DNA of 64,000 nucleotides from Anagrus nilaparvatae (taxonomy: Eukaryota > Arthropoda > Insecta > Hymenoptera > Mymaridae): the NCBI GenBank assembly GCA_022575985.1, contig JAKSXM010000007.1, positions 67,920,501 to 67,984,500 on the forward strand. Reading direction: 5' to 3'. The notes under the pieces are model-generated. The model was not told where the DNA came from, made no database searches, and worked only from the letters and a program-made list of their open reading frames with translations. This document shows positions 61,902-64,000 of the stretch, one piece after another. Within the stretch, counting starts at the first letter, position 1. Each line of letters starts with the position of its first letter. Both the position numbers and the translations under genes were made by a program.

Positions 61902-62929
61902 GATAGGGAAGGACTAAACTTAAGTTACACGTGCGCCACCACTTAATTTTTTGAAGGTCAAATTTTACCCAAAAAATTTTAGTTATTGATATTGTGTAAT
62001 ATATTATGTATGTATAATTCTGCTAAGACAAAAGTTTAAAACTTTCTCAAAAAAAGATAATTACATGCGTTGGTTTGCATAGGTATTTATGATAGCTGAA
62101 ATGTCAATTAATGACGCAAAAAAATATAATAATAATTTTTAAAGTGCATGATATCATATTTTTTTTATAGAAAAAAAGGTAATCAGAGTCATAGCACTCA
62201 CAGCTGTGAATATAAATGCGCAAGCGCAAATCAAATCGACGGCCATAGGAATTTTTTTTATACGCTTCTGCGGTTTTGGGGGGGGCGCAATTCATAAAAA
62301 AATAGTTTCATAGTGAACTTTTAGGCAAGAGCCTAATTTTTTGCATTTATGCTTGTTTAAAAATGTGGGTTTAAAAATGCTTAAATTCATAAAAAATTTC
62401 TTATTTCTTATTGCAGTTTAGTCCATTAATATTTAATTTTCAAAACGAGTTTAATTAATATATAATAGTGTGCTGTCTTTTATTGTAAGGTATACAGTGG
62501 ACACACTTCAGAATAAAAATCAGAGAATGTGCTTTATTAAAAGTTAAAGACACTTATAAAAATGTTAATGTAAACATTTTTTACAATAAATTTAAATATT
62601 TCTTGTTCTCAAGAATCTTTCGTTGATTTTTTTTTTCATTTTTTTTTGATGATTTTTTTACCTGGCGACGAAGCTTACGTCTACATTTAAAGTCAATGTA
62701 CTCACACACATTAAGCGTCATCGTCATCAATCGGTATAGTATATGAGTTAGTTCGCGGCTTCTTTGCAAACACTCATAATCTAAAAAAAGATTTGCGAAC
62801 GCATTACTTTTTATAAATATTATCAAATACCTACAAAAAGTTAAACAAGGAAAGTAACGTCAATTAATAAAGAAAATTGTTACTAATTAATTATTTCCTA
62901 GTTACTTGTAAATTAAAAAAAAAAAAATT
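61902..62929. other. Intergenic DNA upstream of UBR3
   Basis: Mostly AT-rich. One minus-strand frame (62826..62581) contains a donor-like CGCCAG|GTAAAA at 62662, preceded by codons that could be a short first exon, but no following exon was found. A poly-G run (TTTTGGGGGGGGCGC) is near 62275. Confidence 0.35.
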
Positions 62930-63252
62930 GTCGTCGTCATGCTCGCGCGATCGGTGCTGCTCTGAAGAATATTCCATCGGTTTGTTTCTTGATTATGGAG
63001 CTCGTGAAGCACCCCGAGGAAGAAGGCATCTGTGCTGGTGCTAAACAACGTAATTATCATCATCGTGACGATAAATCATCGTCTAAAAAAATAAAAAATC
63101 AAGAAAAAATAATAATTGTATAAAAAGCACACAAATATCTGATCGCTATTTTTGCAGTTTATTCGTAAATGTAAGGTTGGTTGGGTTCATTTGTCTGTCA
63201 ATCTGAAAGATAAATTTATACAAAAAAATAGTGAAATTAAAATTTAAAAAAA
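62930..63252 (+). promoter_or_regulatory. UBR3: Probable promoter and 5' leader of UBR3
   Basis: CpG-richer segment (GTCGTCGTCATGCTCGCGCG at 62931) leading to the start codon. A TTTTTGCAG acceptor-like site at about 63155 suggests the leader may contain an intron. Upstream ATGs at 62939 and 62996 open only short frames. The exact transcription start cannot be fixed. Confidence 0.4.
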
Positions 63253-64000
63253 ATGGAATCAACGTCGTCAGGCGCTTCTTCGGCGCAAGTTCTAATGAAT
63301 AAGGGCAAAAAAGGTGCGGCTGCTTATATTCATGCTGAATGTTCAAATGCTGAACATGGTGCTGGAAGTACACAACACCTTAATGCGTTACTTGATATTT
63401 TACTTAATCCAAATAATCCTATTCATGATTGGGATACATTGGATTGGGTCAAATGGCTCATGGCAGGTGGACATACACCTGATGATTTTTCAAATACAGG
63501 TAGTTATTTTACTTTAGATTTTAAGTATCAGTTTAAAGTTAATATTATATTTTTGGTTACAATTTAATTTGCAGTAAGAACATATGATAACGCAACAACT
63601 TGTGGATTAGTCTGGACTCCAAAATTCGTTGCTTATCGATGTCGAACTTGCGGAATATCACCTTGCATGTCATTATGCAAAGACTGTTTTAAAAAAGGAA
63701 ATCATAATTCTCATGATTTTAATATGTTTGTAAGTCAAGCAGGAGGAGCTTGCGATTGTGGTGATACTTCTGTTATGAAAGAAACGGGATTCTGTGACAG
63801 GCATGGTCCAAAAGCTGCAGTAAATAAACCACCAGTTCCAACAAACTTAATGTTTGTAGCTGATGCTATGATGCCAAGAATTATATTAAGATTGATTCAG
63901 CACTTACGAGAAAATTGGTAAATTTTTTGAAAGCCTTTACTTATACATTAATATTTTATTTATATTTTAAAAATCAATTGTATAGTCGGGGTGGACTTCC
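63253..64000 (+). CDS. UBR3: E3 ubiquitin-protein ligase UBR3, N-terminal exons (partial)
   Basis: Three exons are seen: 63253..63499, 63575..63917 and 63986 to the window end. Introns are 75 and 68 bp with GT/AG ends (TACAG|GTAGTT, TTTGCAG|TA, GTATAG|TC). The first 196 residues carry a conserved leader ([23 protein letters not shown]) and a complete UBR-box zinc finger. Candidate ligands are Cys92, Cys105, Cys108, Cys113, Cys117, Cys120, His126, His129, Cys142, Cys144, Cys156 and His159. The GGACDCGD block and the GFCDRHG ending are diagnostic of UBR boxes. UBR-family proteins are RING-type E3 ligases; UBR3 is a member whose box is not thought to read classical N-degrons. In flies UBR3 has been linked to Hedgehog signalling and apoptosis control. 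The family protein is very large, so most of this gene lies beyond the window. Confidence 0.93.

Overview
The window looks like nuclear DNA of an AT-rich insect. By eye it is roughly three-quarters A+T, genes are sparse, introns are short in the housekeeping genes, and many inverted-repeat mobile elements are present. The conserved proteins (ribosomal protein S15A and a UBR3-type ubiquitin ligase) fit any insect. The very low GC and MITE load would suit a parasitoid wasp, but that is inference and the species cannot be named from this sequence.

Genes are confined to the right end. A minus-strand first coding exon (54194..54287) encodes a start methionine, a signal peptide and a consensus splice donor. 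Its remaining exons must lie to the left, so much of positions 1..54193 may be a giant intron. RpS15A (minus, 56514..57853) is complete: three coding exons plus a non-coding first exon starting with a TOP-like pyrimidine tract. It is divergent from an intronless 366-codon gene of unknown function (58781..59881, plus). At the right edge the first exons of UBR3 (plus, from 63253) are seen, with an intact UBR-box zinc finger; the gene runs out of the window.

Positions 1..54 kb are a repeat landscape. (i) Five copies or fragments (14, 4468, 32137, 35411, 48188) of a Helentron/HINE-like family with sub-terminal inverted repeats, a minisatellite core and a 3' hairpin. (ii) Several MITEs with 3-bp target duplications, including a GC-rich nested cluster at 14.3-15.85 kb. 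(iii) Fold-back palindromes at 9.2, 12.4, 14.5 and 18.36-19.50 kb. (iv) An 8.85-kb compound palindrome (29685..38531) with near-identical 1-kb outer arms, oppositely oriented arrays of a ~175-bp repeat (5 versus about 15 units) and two older inner palindromes, resembling a Foldback/Galileo-type element. (v) A ~470-bp higher-order satellite made of three ~157-bp monomers (41.04-42.45 kb) ending in a CA microsatellite.

The most interesting signal is a pair of same-orientation tandem arrays (26.92-28.87 kb and 44.46-45.88 kb). Their ~188-bp unit starts with a tRNA-Asp-like head carrying an A box, then a B-box-like motif, and ends in a T5-7 tract. Each unit therefore looks like a small RNA polymerase III gene of about 155 nt. 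A stem in the unit changes by paired substitutions, and both arrays finish in a similar divergent unit, which points to duplication of a whole array.
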